This document shows, in pieces, positions 10,485 to 23,040 of a DNA stretch of 64,000 nt. Where the stretch lies: positions 20,473,447-20,537,446 of the forward strand of contig OX388319.1 of NCBI GenBank assembly GCA_947579605.1. Direction: 5' to 3'. The notes beneath the pieces were generated by a model. The model had not been told where the DNA came from. It saw nothing but the letters and a program-made list of their open reading frames with translations, and did no database searches. The DNA is from Athripsodes cinereus. Taxonomy: Eukaryota; Arthropoda; Insecta; Trichoptera; Leptoceridae. A program made the translations under genes and the position numbers. Each line of letters starts with the position of its first letter. Positions within the stretch are counted from its first letter, which is position 1.

Positions 10485-13457
10485 TAAATGACAAAGCGAT
10501 ATACGTCCCGATATATTTCCCGTCTACCAAAATCAGCTCGTATAGGCAACCTTAATACTAGAAAAAGTTCCCTTTTGAATGTGAATTAGGAACAATACAT
10601 AAAATATATTTATCGGTTGACCTAAATACTATTCGAGTAAAAGATAAAACACAGTACAAATGCTCGTAACATTATCTACCTTCTGGTATTACTGACTGCT
10701 GAGACTTGAGAGTTATTTCAAGATAATGTTTACATTGTAGAACACACTTCTGCTGGTGGATATAGAAACAAAATTACTATCTCGGCACTATATATTATAC
10801 TAATATTTCTGTTGGTCGGAAGGAAAATAAACTACATTGATTTTTGTGCAAATCGATAAAATTAATATTGATCAACAGACACCTCATCCGCACTACCAAC
10901 AGACTATGCAAATTCCTTTTAGTAGGAAAGGTGTTCCGATGCTTACGAATCGGCTTAGGCTGGTTTAAGTGCACTTTACCCATGGTACGTTCATCAATCT
11001 CACCAATTCCTGTTTCAAACCACTATGTTTGACATCTGTTGAGCGCACGTGTCAACTAACAGCACAGATCTTTATGATTATTTTCGAGGATGTTGACAAT
11101 CTATGACCTGAAACACTAAATGGTGCCAGAGAATGATACTGTTCCCCTATTCACAGCGTTGCTAATAAAAGAAAATCCAGTTAGGTGCGAAAATTTCGTT
11201 ACACGATATATAGTGGTCCTCTTCATATCCTTTCTATAACATTAGTTAAGATATGCCATCCGTCATGATTGTGGTAAGTATGTTTATATTGACTTGGAGA
11301 GGACGACTTGTATGTTTATAAAATCTCCCACTAGTATGAAATGCCGTGATTTTATAGACATGCAAAAAAGAATTGTCAAAGCTAAATAACTCATTAAATT
11401 CTACGTTATTTTTCAGTATAAAAGGTAATAATAGTGAGTCAATAATACCCATCCTGAAACTTTTATTGGCACGGAGAGGACATTCTGCATGATTATTACT
11501 TGCAGTTAGTCTGCTGGCTACTCCATTTGTGGGATATGCCGTGATGGTGGAACTAATAATAATGACGGAAATTTCGTGTTTACAAACATGTTAGAAGTAA
11601 ATAAAATTCTGTTCGGACGGCCAAAGATAAGGCACTCAAAACTTACAGTTCTAGACACGGTATGATCTCTCTCCAACTAACATATTTTGTAATTACTGTT
11701 AGCCATTATGTACCAGCGCTCATAGTTGTCCGATAACAAACTTAACTATATAGTGCATGTTTTGCAATGCAATGTTGATTAATAAATCGATATAGGTAGG
11801 TAAGGCAATGTAACATTAATAATAATATTGAACACGTTATCTTATCAGGGAACGAAATCAACAATTTACTAAGTAGGTACTTACTAAATTAATCTAAGGC
11901 TGGATTCCACATTATATCATAGTACGAGTATGGGAAAGCTTTACTTTAAGTGTGCTTTGGATTATAACCGACTTAAAGCTTTAATGGAAATGGCAACACA
12001 TATTATCACAGCAATCAATAGTTTGAATCGTTTATGACATTTCATTAATTGAAATATAAATTCACAACGAAATTATCAAGTTGATGGATCTTTTAATCGA
12101 CCATCTTATTATCAAAGGACAAATATAATATTTCACATTTGCAACATTACTGTACTGTACGTATCTATATTCTTTACAGATACGTAAAGATGAAGGTAAG
12201 ATAGGTATTGTCCAGACAGGATTTCAATTTACTTCAATTCTTCATTCCATGTCACGGCGCAGTATTGTAGTAATGCACCTTTAGCCAATTAGTGCCGCAA
12301 CAATGCCCGAGGAATGAACCTACATAATATTATTATCTATCTCTCCTAACGAACAGGCCTAGGCGGGTCAGCTCTTTGTTCTAGTCTCTCAACAATAACT
12401 AATTGTTATTTTACGGATATTTTACCGGATATAAAAGAAATGTATAAAATAACAATCAAAATTAAATGCATGATTAACATAAAATCTAATAAAAATAAAG
12501 AATTAAACATTATTTATAATAAACACTTCATGAGAATTAATAATGAAGAAGTAGAGAGAACCAACTATATAAATGTTAATGAGAAGCAATATTTTATGGA
12601 GTGTTACATGTAAAAATATTAATTGGAATAAAACAAAAATAATATATTAAAAATATTAGTATTACGCCTCTCATTAAGACCAATAATAAAATAGCTATCA
12701 TCGTTTCTTAATTCTGGAGAATTTGGCTATAACGTGAACAGACAAATATTAAAAACTAATATTTTGTTTTGAGTGTAACATTTTGTACTATCTAAATACA
12801 TAATATCTTAAGATTATGTGTTGTGGAAATTATTAAGATACATCCTTAAGTGATTTTTGATCGGTAAAATTTTGGGACCACATTCTTATTTTTATTTAGT
12901 ATAAACTAGAGCTTGTCATGTTCAGAAACGGCCTCGTAAAGGTCAATTGACACTTGGAAAATAATTGGTTCTGATAGAAGGCAAAAAATTCTCTACAATA
13001 ACAATGAAATGACAAAAATTTAATTATTTCGTGAATTTTACAACAACCAAACTAAATATCTCATAAATATATGAGGATGACACTGCGGAATCTTTAAAGG
13101 TATTCACGCCGAAATTCTCATCAATGTATTTTTATTTTATAGCCAATTACTGATTATAATCTTTCTTTTAGAGTTCCGATACTCAAGATCGTAATAAAGA
13201 ATGAATGATACGAAGTTATTTGTCTCCACAAAGGCGCCATGAGAATTTTTATAATCAACAAGTATGCAAATTGTGACAATGCATTGCAATTATTGAAAAC
13301 ATGTACTGGATCCATTGCCGTTGTGTATGTGATAAAGGAAGCGGCTTTAATAACATACCTGAGGGTGTTGGAGACAGTCTCCTGTGAATACAGTACAAGT
13401 ATTATAATATTATGCACATTGCTTACACGACATCAATTAGTGGAGTTCTTTAGGGCA
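10485..13457. other. No gene seen, apart from one repeat copy
   Basis: AT-rich. The only recognised item is the CCCACAAGTGGG-family copy at 11455-11560. Confidence 0.55.
11455..11560 (-). repeat. CCCACAAGTGGG repeat family, copy
   Basis: Minus strand (defined as reading CCACGGCATATCCCA... forward): TATCCCACAAATGGAG, AGCCAGCAGACTAAC and a GCACGGAGAGGACATTC-type end. One of at least eleven copies in the window. Confidence 0.6.
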
Positions 13458-13510
13458 TTCACCTGAGCGGAGTGCCACAAGGTACTCGTTTAAGACCTGA
13501 AACTACCTTG
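13458..13510 (+). mobile_element. Possible reverse transcriptase relic
   Basis: A short reading HLSGVPQGTRLRPETTL resembles the RT box SGVPQGSVLGP. No further RT motif is readable around it. Confidence 0.35.
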
Positions 13511-14039
13511 TTAGATATTTATTATTATATTTAATACAATTTATTGCACAATACGTTGAACTAATAGAACTTCATCAGTTTTAAATATTTATTTGAAAAT
13601 ACTACATAAATCTATATATTTATAAATAGGAAGCCACGTTTATTAGTTTTTAAATATATAAGCTGATCTTTCTCATTGTTTTTCTGTACTTCTCACGTTA
13701 TGCAGTAATGGAAAAATAGTTCTACTCGTTCAGGATATTCTTTCGATATTCTTCTTTGTTAATAGTATAAGTAAAGGTACCGCTTGCAGACCGCAATTGC
13801 TGCTTTGCAACCGAAAGTAATATTTATAGAATGTCGTGCAACAATAGCCGATTTGATTGCACCGTTGAGTCACGGTTTTCCAGAGAGTGTCGGCTGTATC
13901 GCTTGTTGCAATATACAACTCACCCGACACCCGACTAATCCCAAGAAATGCCTACGTCTAACGTAATAGGATAACCGTGGTAGAAGTAGAAACTAAACCT
14001 ATTATACTGGCGCAAGTATTATATAATAATGACTTTACA

Positions 14040-14215
14040 CTTTTGACATCGCTGGCCTTAGTTCTCCAATAAATCTTTCACAACGGTTGACACACATTTC
14101 ATCAAAAGCTGAGAGTATTTCTGTACAACGCTTCGATAATTGACTAAATAAATCTTTACATTTCAAAAGACACGTCTTCTATTAGCTCATCGCGATATTT
14201 TCTGTCATGTAATGT
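14040..14215 (-). pseudogene. Coding-like relic, family unknown
   Basis: The minus strand reads RKYRDELIEDVSFEM, stop, SIIEALYRNTLSAFDEMCVN and RCERFIGELRPAMSK with two stops. The composition is protein-like, perhaps a decayed transposase, but I cannot name it. Confidence 0.25.
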
Positions 14216-16599
14216 GGAATATACCTACTAACCTTCAGATATAATGAAAAAAAAACTTAGATTCTCTTCAAATTTATATTTTAAGTTTAAGTTTAAGACC
14301 TCGGCTTGCACCATATTTTAGTCCTAGGTTAAGGAGATTTCTAGGGAAATAATCAAATAAAAATATATTAAATGATACTTACCTAGAAACGTCCAACTAG
14401 GAATAAGCTATGTAATAAAGTTTGAGAGAGTATAAATAAGAACATCTATTTGTATCGATGTAGAATATTCTAAGCAGCTTTCTATCGATGATATTTAAAC
14501 TTTTACGATGTTTATGATTCTGAAACAGAATAATATCATTAATAAACTTCATGAGATATCTGGAAGCTTTCCAATACCTACATATTATTGAAGATGATTT
14601 TATTATTATCTCGGGTATACAAAACATACAAAATATAGGTAAATAGTAAATAGGCCATGAGGGCATTGTACCGCTATGTACCTACACATATTACATAGTG
14701 CAGTACAAAATAATAACAACACTCTATGTAGGTACTAATAGTAAGTAATTTGTCTATTTGTTCATTAAGAGCCCTTGATAGGTAGGGAACTCGAAATTGT
14801 CACATGATTTTACGCAACCATTTTTCAACATTGATTATTAATTAATTGCAATATTTTCGTGATCGAGATGATATTTTTACTGTTTGTTTTTGATAATATC
14901 AAAATTTGAACATATTTTAATGTATTTTTAATAATAATAAAAAAAATAACCGAGAGATTCATGTAGAAATTATCGATTGAAAAACACCTTCCGAAATTTC
15001 ATCACGACTAGCAGAGGTATTTTAAGACAATCATCTTAGAGGTTACATAAATGATGAAGTAAATTTTGCTCCAAGGATGCTTTAGAAAAAACCTATTTTT
15101 CTTAAATTTGGGTAATATTTAGCCGTATTTTTTTTAATATGCGAAAAAAATGGGATTTGTGACGTGCACATAAGAAAATATAATTTTTAGTTCGTCAAGT
15201 TCGAATAAGGAAAACATATTTAAAACAATTTTAATTGAATAATTTGTCATATGATTATAATAGCGTGATGTGTTATTTATATTTTGAAATTTTCATTTTA
15301 AATTTTCCGCTTGCGGGAAAGTTTTTATGAAAATTTCCGTAGAACTCAAAAATCGGGTTAGTTCGGCCAGCCGAGCCAAAGAGTCGGCACGCTGTTGAAT
15401 CTGCGTCTGATTATTTATTTAAAATTATTAAAAAATAGAGATGGTTTTATGCTTGAAACTACATAATTACAGCACTAAATTACTTGATTTTTACCAAGGA
15501 AACATATTTTTATATGTGTCATCAAGTAATCCCTATATAAATGTTTTTTTTTCATAAAAAAAAACATTATAACTTAATATACCTAAATAATATTTATTTC
15601 CATGTCTGTCAAAATGCGAATCGACGAATACGAGAATGAGTGTTCAGTACTATAGATGAGGAGTTCACAAGTAAAGGCACACCGATCCATTTTTCACAAA
15701 TATTTAACTATGAATGAAGTAAAATAAATAAGTGAAGTTGATATTTTCAACCGACGGTTCTCGGTGGAAATTCATGTTGAATTACTTACAAATAAATCAC
15801 TTATTTATATTATATCCACTGTGACTTTTAATCAATAAAAAGTCACAGTTTAAACACTACAAATAAGTGTTTTATATAATTAATTCAAATAAATTAGTAT
15901 TTTTTTATTTTTAATTTAATGTTGGTGAACTTGTTTGTGTACTTAATAAAACTGTAGATTGACCTCAGCATATCCGCCTATTTCTCTTTTTGCTTATTAG
16001 TTGCAACATATTTCTTTTCTAATGATAAACGCAAAGTGCCAGCTAATATCCAATTATTAAAAGATGAATACAGAAAATATGCTCTTAACACTAAATTACA
16101 GTTCGTATACCTTACAAAGACTATGATAAAATAATACAAATACATAGAAATATATCCGGTATCAGGGATCTAAATTGCTGCCGGTACGTACTCTGCAAAG
16201 AATTCACCAAATTTATTTAGGTATGCTGTTTTCTTAGTTTCAATGTTCTAGAGTTGATGTAGGTAACTTTGTGTATGAACTCCTCAGAATGACATTCACC
16301 GATGTCAATATTGTTGTCATAGCAACATTTTGTTATTTTTGTGAGTATTAGTATTAAATCAGAAATATACTAAATACACTGATTTATAGTTTTATTTTAA
16401 TTTTTTCATTATTTAAAATGACGAAAGAGTCATTACGAATGTTAAGAAAAAATAAATTAGCTACATATTATTCACATGATCAAAATGAGTGAGTATATTA
16501 TAATGGTTGATTTATATTATATCGTTTTTGACATATTTTTTTTTTGTAACGTAACCTTTCCTAAAGTAATTATTAAAAATAAAATATTTTAATACGCGT
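14216..16599. other. No gene seen; scattered inverted repeats
   Basis: A hairpin near 15822-15850 (TGTGACTTTT / AAAAGTCACA) sits inside wider arms with CACTTATTT. GATGAGGAGTTCACA (15655) and TGAACTCCTCAG (16277) are loosely inverted. No coding signal. Confidence 0.5.
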
Positions 16600-16682
16600 G
16601 AGTAAGCAAACAATGCAGCATCACTCATATATTGGGTGCAATGCCAAAAAGAGAGAGAGAGAGAGAGAGTAAGCAAACAATG
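16600..16682. repeat. 51 bp insert between 16 bp direct repeats, (GA)n end
   Basis: GAGTAAGCAAACAATG occurs at 16600-16615 and 16667-16682. The insert ends in GAGAGAGA. This looks like a target duplication around a tiny retrotransposed fragment. Confidence 0.5.
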
Positions 16683-16877
16683 TTTCTGATAGAATAAATT
16701 AATAAATTCTTTATGTTTTATACTTTCCAGATTATCAGATGATTAGATGATTAGTGACATTAAAACGGTGATGGAGAATTACTAAGACTTGAATTATCAT
16801 TTGCAAATGTAAGTACATAGTTCTTAACTGATATCCTGATATTTAGGTATATAGTAAAATCAGCACGTATTATCTTA

Positions 16878-16904
16878 TTTTATACTATACTATACTATAC
16901 TATA
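16878..16904. repeat. (TATAC)n pentanucleotide tail
   Basis: Five or so TATAC units directly abut the 3' end of the LINE at 16904-17345, so they are likely its tail. Confidence 0.7.
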
Positions 16905-17345
16905 CCCTCACGCCGTATCCCAAGTGGGGTAGGCAGAGAGAACGGAACGCCACACAGATCTATCTTTACACACTTCCTTCGCTTCCTCCACATTCATACA
17001 GTTTCTCATACACGCACGTCGATTCCTCTTACTCAACACGCGGCCGTCCTTGAGAATTTGATCCACGTGATCAAGCCACGTGGTTCTCGGACGTCCGCGC
17101 TTCCTCACACCTTTTCTTTCAGACAAGTATATCCTCTTTGTCATTCTTACTTCGTTCATTCGTTCAACGTGTCCAAACCACCGTAGTTTATTCACGCGCA
17201 TTCTGTCCACAACACTCTTCTTGCATCCGCTCATTCTTCTAATATCCTCATTCTTCACTCTATCACGCAGCGTTTTACCAACCATTCTTCTTAACGATCG
17301 CATCTCCACTGCATTTATTCCACTTTCGTCCTTCTTCAGCCACTT
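16904..17345 (-). mobile_element. LINE family E, 3' fragment with open C-terminal frame
   Basis: An open minus-strand frame (17309-16908, 133 codons) encodes MEMRSLRRMVGKTLRDRVKN, LRWFGHVERMNEVRMTKRIY, GRPRTTWLDHVDQILKDGRV and VWRSVLSAYPTWDTA. This is the C-terminal tail of a widespread insect endonuclease-reverse transcriptase whose stop overlaps the CCGTATCCCA 3' end. It is followed on the minus strand by a GTATA pentamer tail (16880-16904). The 5' side is truncated. An intact frame suggests recent insertion. Confidence 0.78.
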
Positions 17346-17763
17346 ATCTTATTTTCATGTTACTATTTCAAATAAGCTGATATATGAATACACGCAACAT
17401 GTTTGAATCTCGGATACATATGTATGTTTTAAAACAAGCTTTGGTACAATTATTATTATTTTATTTTATGTATTTATTCATGATGCTATTCACTAGTTTG
17501 CGAATGATTTAAGTATTCCATAAATGTAATAAGTAATAATATAAAATTAGTTTGTGAATCAATAGTGAGAAAATGGTTTAATGTAAAAATATATCTCAGC
17601 ATGCATTTGATTTTTAGATTATTATGAGTATTTTTACATATTTGCAGAAACCACTTTGCATGTATGGTTACTATGGAAACATATAATATTTATATTTTGA
17701 CATTCCATTTCCACGTGAAATTTTAGCACAAAGACATTGTACTTTAATAAGACTCTGCATTAT

Positions 17764-17881
17764 TGGCCGGTTTCAATAATCTATCTATCCGCTCCTGTCG
17801 ATTGAAATCTATTGTGTTCTATATTTTGAATCATACATTTCAATCGATAGTCACGGATAGATAGGTTATTGAAACCGGCCA
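17764..17881. mobile_element. Short foldback MITE
   Basis: TGGCCGGTTTCAATAATCTA at the left is repeated inverted at the right (TAGGTTATTGAAACCGGCCA); the arms extend about 46 bases with few mismatches around a 26-base centre. Total 118 bases. No superfamily assigned. Confidence 0.78.
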
Positions 17882-18475
17882 TAAGACACGATTACACATT
17901 AAATCACTTTATTGCTATAATTTTGTTTTATTTCGATGATGAAAAAATACTCTGCAAATATATGGACAGATTGTAAATTTATCCTTGGATTATGATGACT
18001 CAAATCTTTTTTTGTGATACTAAAGATGCATGAATCATTCTCTCCAAATCCCGGCCTTTTTGTTGTTTGCAATTTAATGGTGGAGTCAAAAATAATAAAC
18101 AAGGGAAAAACATATTAAATATTCTTTTATACTTTTGCAGCACTGGTGCCACAGTCGCCGTTTCTTAAGGCAGCCATCATTGTCACTTAATTTGACGTCC
18201 CAGAAGAAAGAATAAATTATGGTCAACTCAATGCAGAATGGTGCAACAAATTATGGATAAACTCAAATATACCTACTTTACGTGTACTTTTTAAGGTGTA
18301 TAATATAAATTATATAATTGTTGCAGAATAAAACTGAGTATTATTAAAAAAAAAGTATTTGAGTACTTTATTGGCAATATACCCACTTATACGCCCACAT
18401 ATATGTACATACAACAAGGTAGACATGTAAAGCTAATAAGCTTTTTTATGACCAATGATTTGATGAATCTATCTA

Positions 18476-18528
18476 TACCCTCACGCCACATCCCATGTGG
18501 AGTAAGCAGAGAGAAGGGAACGCCAATT
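18476..18528 (-). mobile_element. LINE family E, terminal 3' scrap
   Basis: CCCTCACGCCACATCCCATG and GGAGTAAGCAGAGAG repeat the last bases of the 16904-17345 LINE. Only about 50 bases remain. Confidence 0.55.
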
Positions 18529-18766
18529 AAGTAAACACCTACCACTATCCAGCAAAAATAATAATAGTCTACCTACCTACGTGTTTGCTATATTCATGTA
18601 TAGGTATATGTAGGCCTATTTATAACTCTTGGGGCATGAATGCTCTCTCGCAGGTGGGCCTTGTTGACCTCTGGTGCATCAATTGCATTATACATGCCGT
18701 TTTTTCAATGGAGTGCACAATCTTGTTAAAAATTATGTCTTTGTACGCAATGATTTTTGTGTCATT

Positions 18767-19018
18767 TGGTGTCATAGATAATGAGTGAAATATACATCAC
18801 GTACGTCGCATTTTTTATCTCCTTTTTCACTTACCGCAAAAAGAGAGACAGTGATTTTTTAATGTTCGTAGTTTTTCGGACATAATATTAACTATATTTA
18901 CGTGTGTTAGTGACCAAGTGGTGTATAGATAATGAGTGAAATATACTTCATTTCTTTATCTCCCTTTTCACTTACCGCAAAAAGAGAGACAGTATTTTTT
19001 TAATGCTTCGTAGTTTAT
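18767..19018 (+). repeat. Direct duplication of about 100 bp
   Basis: Copies at 18767-18881 and 18918-19018 share ATAGATAATGAGTGAAATAT, TTTCACTTACCGCAAAAAGA and GAGACAGT followed by TTTTTTAATG. The second copy lacks a short CACGTACGTC segment. Confidence 0.75.
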
Positions 19019-19394
19019 TGGTTCGTACGTAGTTTAAAAGTTAAAATTTGGAGTAAACACCTGTTTTTAGGCAATTTTTTGCATATAGTCGAACGATTTC
19101 AAATTAAATTCTGGCTGTGAAGTCCTGTTAAAAACATTAGTGTATATTTATCGCTGACAATTATAAGCGTGGAATAATGTTGTGATTTTATTTATAAGTG
19201 TAACAAATTTTACTCTGAGATTTCTTTATATAAATGTAAATACGACGTGTTCTATGTACCTACCATGTTCAAGGGAATTGGTATATGAATGTTTTACGAC
19301 CTACTGTATGAAGTCCACTGGTCTATCAAGTATGAAACGCATGTAAAATAGACATGACGATAAACCTAAGTATTTTATGAACGATTATTCATTC

Positions 19395-19550
19395 ATTATT
19401 TCATACCATTATGACATTTCCCACAAGAGGGGGAGCCAGCGGGTAAACTGCATGTAATAAATAATGCAAGTCGTCTTCTTCGTGCCAATAGATGTTAGAA
19501 AAGCCATGATAGGTGACATGCCTCATCGCTGAACTGAAGATGTTTAATGT
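19395..19550 (+). repeat. CCCACAAGTGGG repeat family, copy
   Basis: ACATTTCCCACAAGAGGGGG, GCCAGCGGGTAAACTGCATG, then GATAGGTGACATGCCTCATC and GCTGAACTGAAGATG. Forward orientation, diverged. Confidence 0.55.
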
Positions 19551-19729
19551 CTTTAACGTAATGTCTAAACATTATAGAGTATAAATAATTATCATAACAA
19601 TTTTCACTGTTTTTTTAATGGTTAAAATTCATACTTTAACGTACGATTTTAAAGTTCGTTTGTCTGTTAAAAATTTCAGTGTTATCGAGGGTCCTGCAAA
19701 AGGCAAGTGCACGCAAAACTTGAAGTATA

Positions 19730-19895
19730 AGACATATTTTAACATCCACATTTCAACGATGAGACGTGCCACCCATCCTGAGTGTCTTATTTTTTATTGA
19801 CACGTAAAGGACAATGAACATTTTGTCACTACCAGTTGATCCACTGGCTACCCTACTTGTGGAATATGCCGTAATGGTATAGTAGTAGTAGTAGA
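19730..19895 (-). repeat. CCCACAAGTGGG repeat family, copy with (TAG)n end
   Basis: Reverse orientation: GCCACCCATCCTGAGTGTCT, GGCTACCCTACTTGTGGAAT, then ATAGTAGTAGTAGTAG. The TAG run is shared with 49225-49422 and marks a real element end. Confidence 0.6.
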
Positions 19896-19989
19896 TTGTT
19901 TATAAAAATTCTCATTTGAACACCAGAAATCTCAAATTATAAAATGATGTTCGATGGCCTGATAGTAGAGTATCGGATTGATTGAGATT

Positions 19990-20130
19990 CCGAATGCAAT
20001 ATCATTCCATTCAGGATGGGTGGCAAATTTCATCGCTGAATTTAAGACTGCAACTAACTTTTACAGGCCACTCGAAAACTTACGGAAAATAGTGGGAAAC
20101 CATTTTCTTTTTGCCGGGTGGTCCACGGAT
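19990..20130 (+). repeat. CCCACAAGTGGG repeat family, inner segment
   Basis: TTCAGGATGGGTGGCAAATT, TCATCGCTGAATTTAAG, then CCACTCGAAAACTTACGG. Only the half away from the palindrome is present. Confidence 0.5.
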
Positions 20131-20616
20131 CATCTACTCCACCTTCATAATATAGGCTTATTATCTACTGTGATGCCTGGGTTTATTTCATATCCAGATT
20201 CATCAAAGACGTATAAAATTTAAAAAATAATTCACAGTATGTAGAACAATTGCTTTTCCTCGTATAACATGGATATCTAATATATATAATAATATAGTTT
20301 TCTTCTTTCTCGGAACCTGCTGGCGAGTGCGCCGTGCAATATGTAAAGTCCCCGATACCAGGCAGACAGGCCATGACTGAAAAAGGATTTCGCTAATTGG
20401 CCTTTGCGGAGACTATCGGCGAGAGTCATCGGTAGGTACTCCTCTTTTTGTTTTATCAAACCATACAATAAAGATTGCCAATAATGCTTTTTGCTACAAT
20501 AATAATACATAGGTACATACATATTGAAGGAAATATCCATTTTATTATAAACCATTGTTATTACGTATTTGCTGAGTGTAGAAAACAACATCCAGAGAAT
20601 AGTGTAGAGCTGTAGA

Positions 20617-21161
20617 CCATGGGTCGGCAACCTTTTGTTGTAAATGTGGCAAATCGTCGTTCCATACATATTCAAAAAGAGGTATATGCGAACATTTTCA
20701 TTTAGGCATACTCTTGAAAAACTGTTCATTAGGGCTATAAAATTGTCGTTTGGACTTTTTATTTGCATGTGATATTATTCTTAAAAAAAAATTGATACCT
20801 ACTTAGAATCACTTTATAAAATGTTTATAATGTCATTATAAGTAATTTATTCTAGAAATGTCAAAATTTTTATAAATTTACACACCCCATTTTGAATATG
20901 CAATGACAAATATTTTACGTGACCTCACTTAAGTCACATGTCATTGCAGTAAACCTGCAATATTTGTGTAAAAATATTTTAGTTTTTAATATGAAATGCT
21001 TGTTGTATATTTTTACGACGTTTATTATAGATAATAATTAATGAGTTTTTTTGTGGATGCATTTGACTTGCAAGTTTTATTAGCTCCGTCACGTGCGTTG
21101 CGGCGTGAACCTTGCGAACAGCACCAAAAGGTCTCGAGGGCCACTGGTTGCCGACCCAAGG
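20617..21161. mobile_element. Non-autonomous hAT element (GGTCGGCAACC ends)
   Basis: Ends CCATGGGTCGGCAACC and GGTTGCCGACCCAAGG are inverted repeats with one mismatch. The inner right end has CTCGAGGGCCACTGGTTGCC, typical of animal hAT MITEs. Length 545 bases, no transposase. Flanking 8-mers no longer match. Confidence 0.75.
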
Positions 21162-21835
21162 TTTAGGAGATGGGAGGAACTCGCTGGAATAGTCTCGGTT
21201 GTAGTATGTTAAGCCATCATTGAAATAAGATTAGATTGTGTGTTACCATATGCAAAATAATGTGTAATAAATCACAGTTAAATTATGGTTTTTCTTACAA
21301 GGTACTATTTTATATTGTGTAGTACTGACCATCCCATTCTTTGTCGTTTCTTAATAGGCATCAAGATCAAACAGTCCTCTAGCTGTATTCTAAATAACCT
21401 TTCTATTTCACGTTATGTAACAATGTTTCTTTATGCGAAATTGATAGTAGAACTTTAAGAATGTTAATTTCTGATTATTTGTAAATTTTTTCGTGCTGTC
21501 GTCACTGAGGATGTCCGATATTTCAAAGATCCCTTAAGATGATTCATATTTCGTGGTACATACTAATAAGCCTTGCGACAGGCTTTACATATTTTGATCC
21601 ATTGAATGTTGATAAACTATTGTCGAAAATATATTATTTACACTCTTTTAATTTGATTTGAAATTCTTAAGAAGAATAAAAATTTCCTAACATTATGAAA
21701 CAATATTGGTATAATAGGATTTTTTTCAAAGTATTGTTTAAACAAAATAAACTTCTAATTTAGATATAGACAAAAAGGTAAAGTCATCATTAATTAAATA
21801 TATGTTTTTTGGATATTTTTCCGGAATGAACCATT

Positions 21836-22015
21836 TGTCATGATAGGTTTCTGGATAACCTCTAGTTGTGTGTTGTCTTTTTCTCCAGCCATTTTGAAAT
21901 GTCGCCACCTGAAGATGATAAATGACATTTCATCGAAACGTCGTGATAAGCCCTTTGCCAGTAGGCATGGCGACGATACATAACTGGAGGCTACCCATAG
22001 AAACCTTTCATAACA
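21836..22015 (+). mobile_element. Inverted-repeat element with central hammerhead motif
   Basis: The outer arms pair imperfectly (ATAGGTTTCTGGATAACCTC with GAGGCTACCCATAGAAACC), and GTCGCCA (21901) pairs with TGGCGAC (21968). The hammerhead core is at 21909-21942 between them. Confidence 0.55.
21906..21946 (+). ncRNA. Hammerhead ribozyme motif
   Basis: Plus strand: CAC; CUGAAGA (21909-21915); helix II GAU-AAAU / AUUU-C-AUC around loop GAC with one bulge; GAAA (21935-21938); helix III ACGU, self-complementary; cleavage predicted after C at 21942; GUG return. Helix I is three pairs before an internal loop, with GUCGCC/GGCGAC further out. Confidence 0.52.
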
Positions 22016-22410
22016 CATATTATATGAAATCTATCATAACACATGTATCAGTACCTACCTATATAATTATTAGATAAACCTTATAATAAAACACCTTTAC
22101 AGCCATCTATCTAAAACAACTTCCATGTAAAATTGAATAATATGTTTATTTGTTACGCGGAAAAAATCGTCGACATGAGATCAACTATAATAAAAACAAT
22201 GTTGTGAAGGTCGTTTACCGAGACTGCTAACACTTTAATTTTAATAAGTCAGTATAATAATTTGATTGAAAAGAAGTTTTACTAAGAATTAGTGTCGAGT
22301 ACGATGGACAGAGTACTATGACATTAATACTAGGCCAGGAACCTAGAACTAATGTTATCTAACTTTGGCTTCCCAAAACGCTATCATAATAGATATTTTT
22401 GTTTCATTAC

Positions 22411-22460
22411 AATAGCTGCTATTAAATAGCTGCTATTAAATAGCGGCTATTAAATAGCAT
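22411..22460. repeat. Tandem repeat of a palindromic 14-mer
   Basis: AATAGCTGCTATTA is repeated three and a half times with one substitution (AATAGCGGCTATTA). Each unit is itself nearly palindromic. Confidence 0.8.
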
Positions 22461-23040
22461 GTTTTACATTATATCTACTAAGGCAGCATCTACTATTAAT
22501 GCAATGAAATAACACAATAAAAGTATTTTTTAGAATATCTACGTACCAAGTTGTTCGGCCAACCCTTCATTATAGTAAAAAAGTACATTTCTATACATAA
22601 ATTATTATTTCGTATGTACAAGAAAAAATATTTGTTATTTAATTATTTATTTATTCTTTACTGTATGTACATCGATTTATAGCAAATATGCACAAAAACA
22701 CATGCAAATCAAATAGAATCGTAAAATCAATATACAGAGGGCGAGATTATTATAGAGGTGCAAATTCTTCCAAATAACCCAATTTCATGAAACAGTCACA
22801 CGAAATTTTAACGGAAGAAAAAGAGAAGATACATAGGAGAAGAATAGGTAGGAAAAGGGACTAGGAAACCGATGACAAATTTTGAGTGATAAAGTGGTCC
22901 TTGACCGCCCGTATTTACCTATCAACACATTTCATACAACCAAAAACTATTTTTTATTAATACAGAAGTGAGATGAAAAGCTACCTTCCCTCACCAATAT
23001 TGATTCAAGACTAATGAAATTGAATTAATCAAAAGGAGCC

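Noticed and set aside
13154..13466. Overlapping open frames on both strands
   Set aside because: No known domain and no codon pattern. Only the last bases (GVPQG) hint at an RT relic, which is listed separately.
20277..20768. 163-codon minus-strand open frame
   Set aside because: Its first part runs through the end of the hAT MITE at 20617. The GC-richer piece 20300-20460 looks somewhat coding (SLRKGQLAKSFF) but matches no family I know and has no splice context.
21495..21535. CACTGAGGATGTCCGATATTTCAAAGATC as a hammerhead
   Set aside because: CUGAGGA is present but CAAAG replaces GAAA and helix II does not pair. At most a decayed copy.
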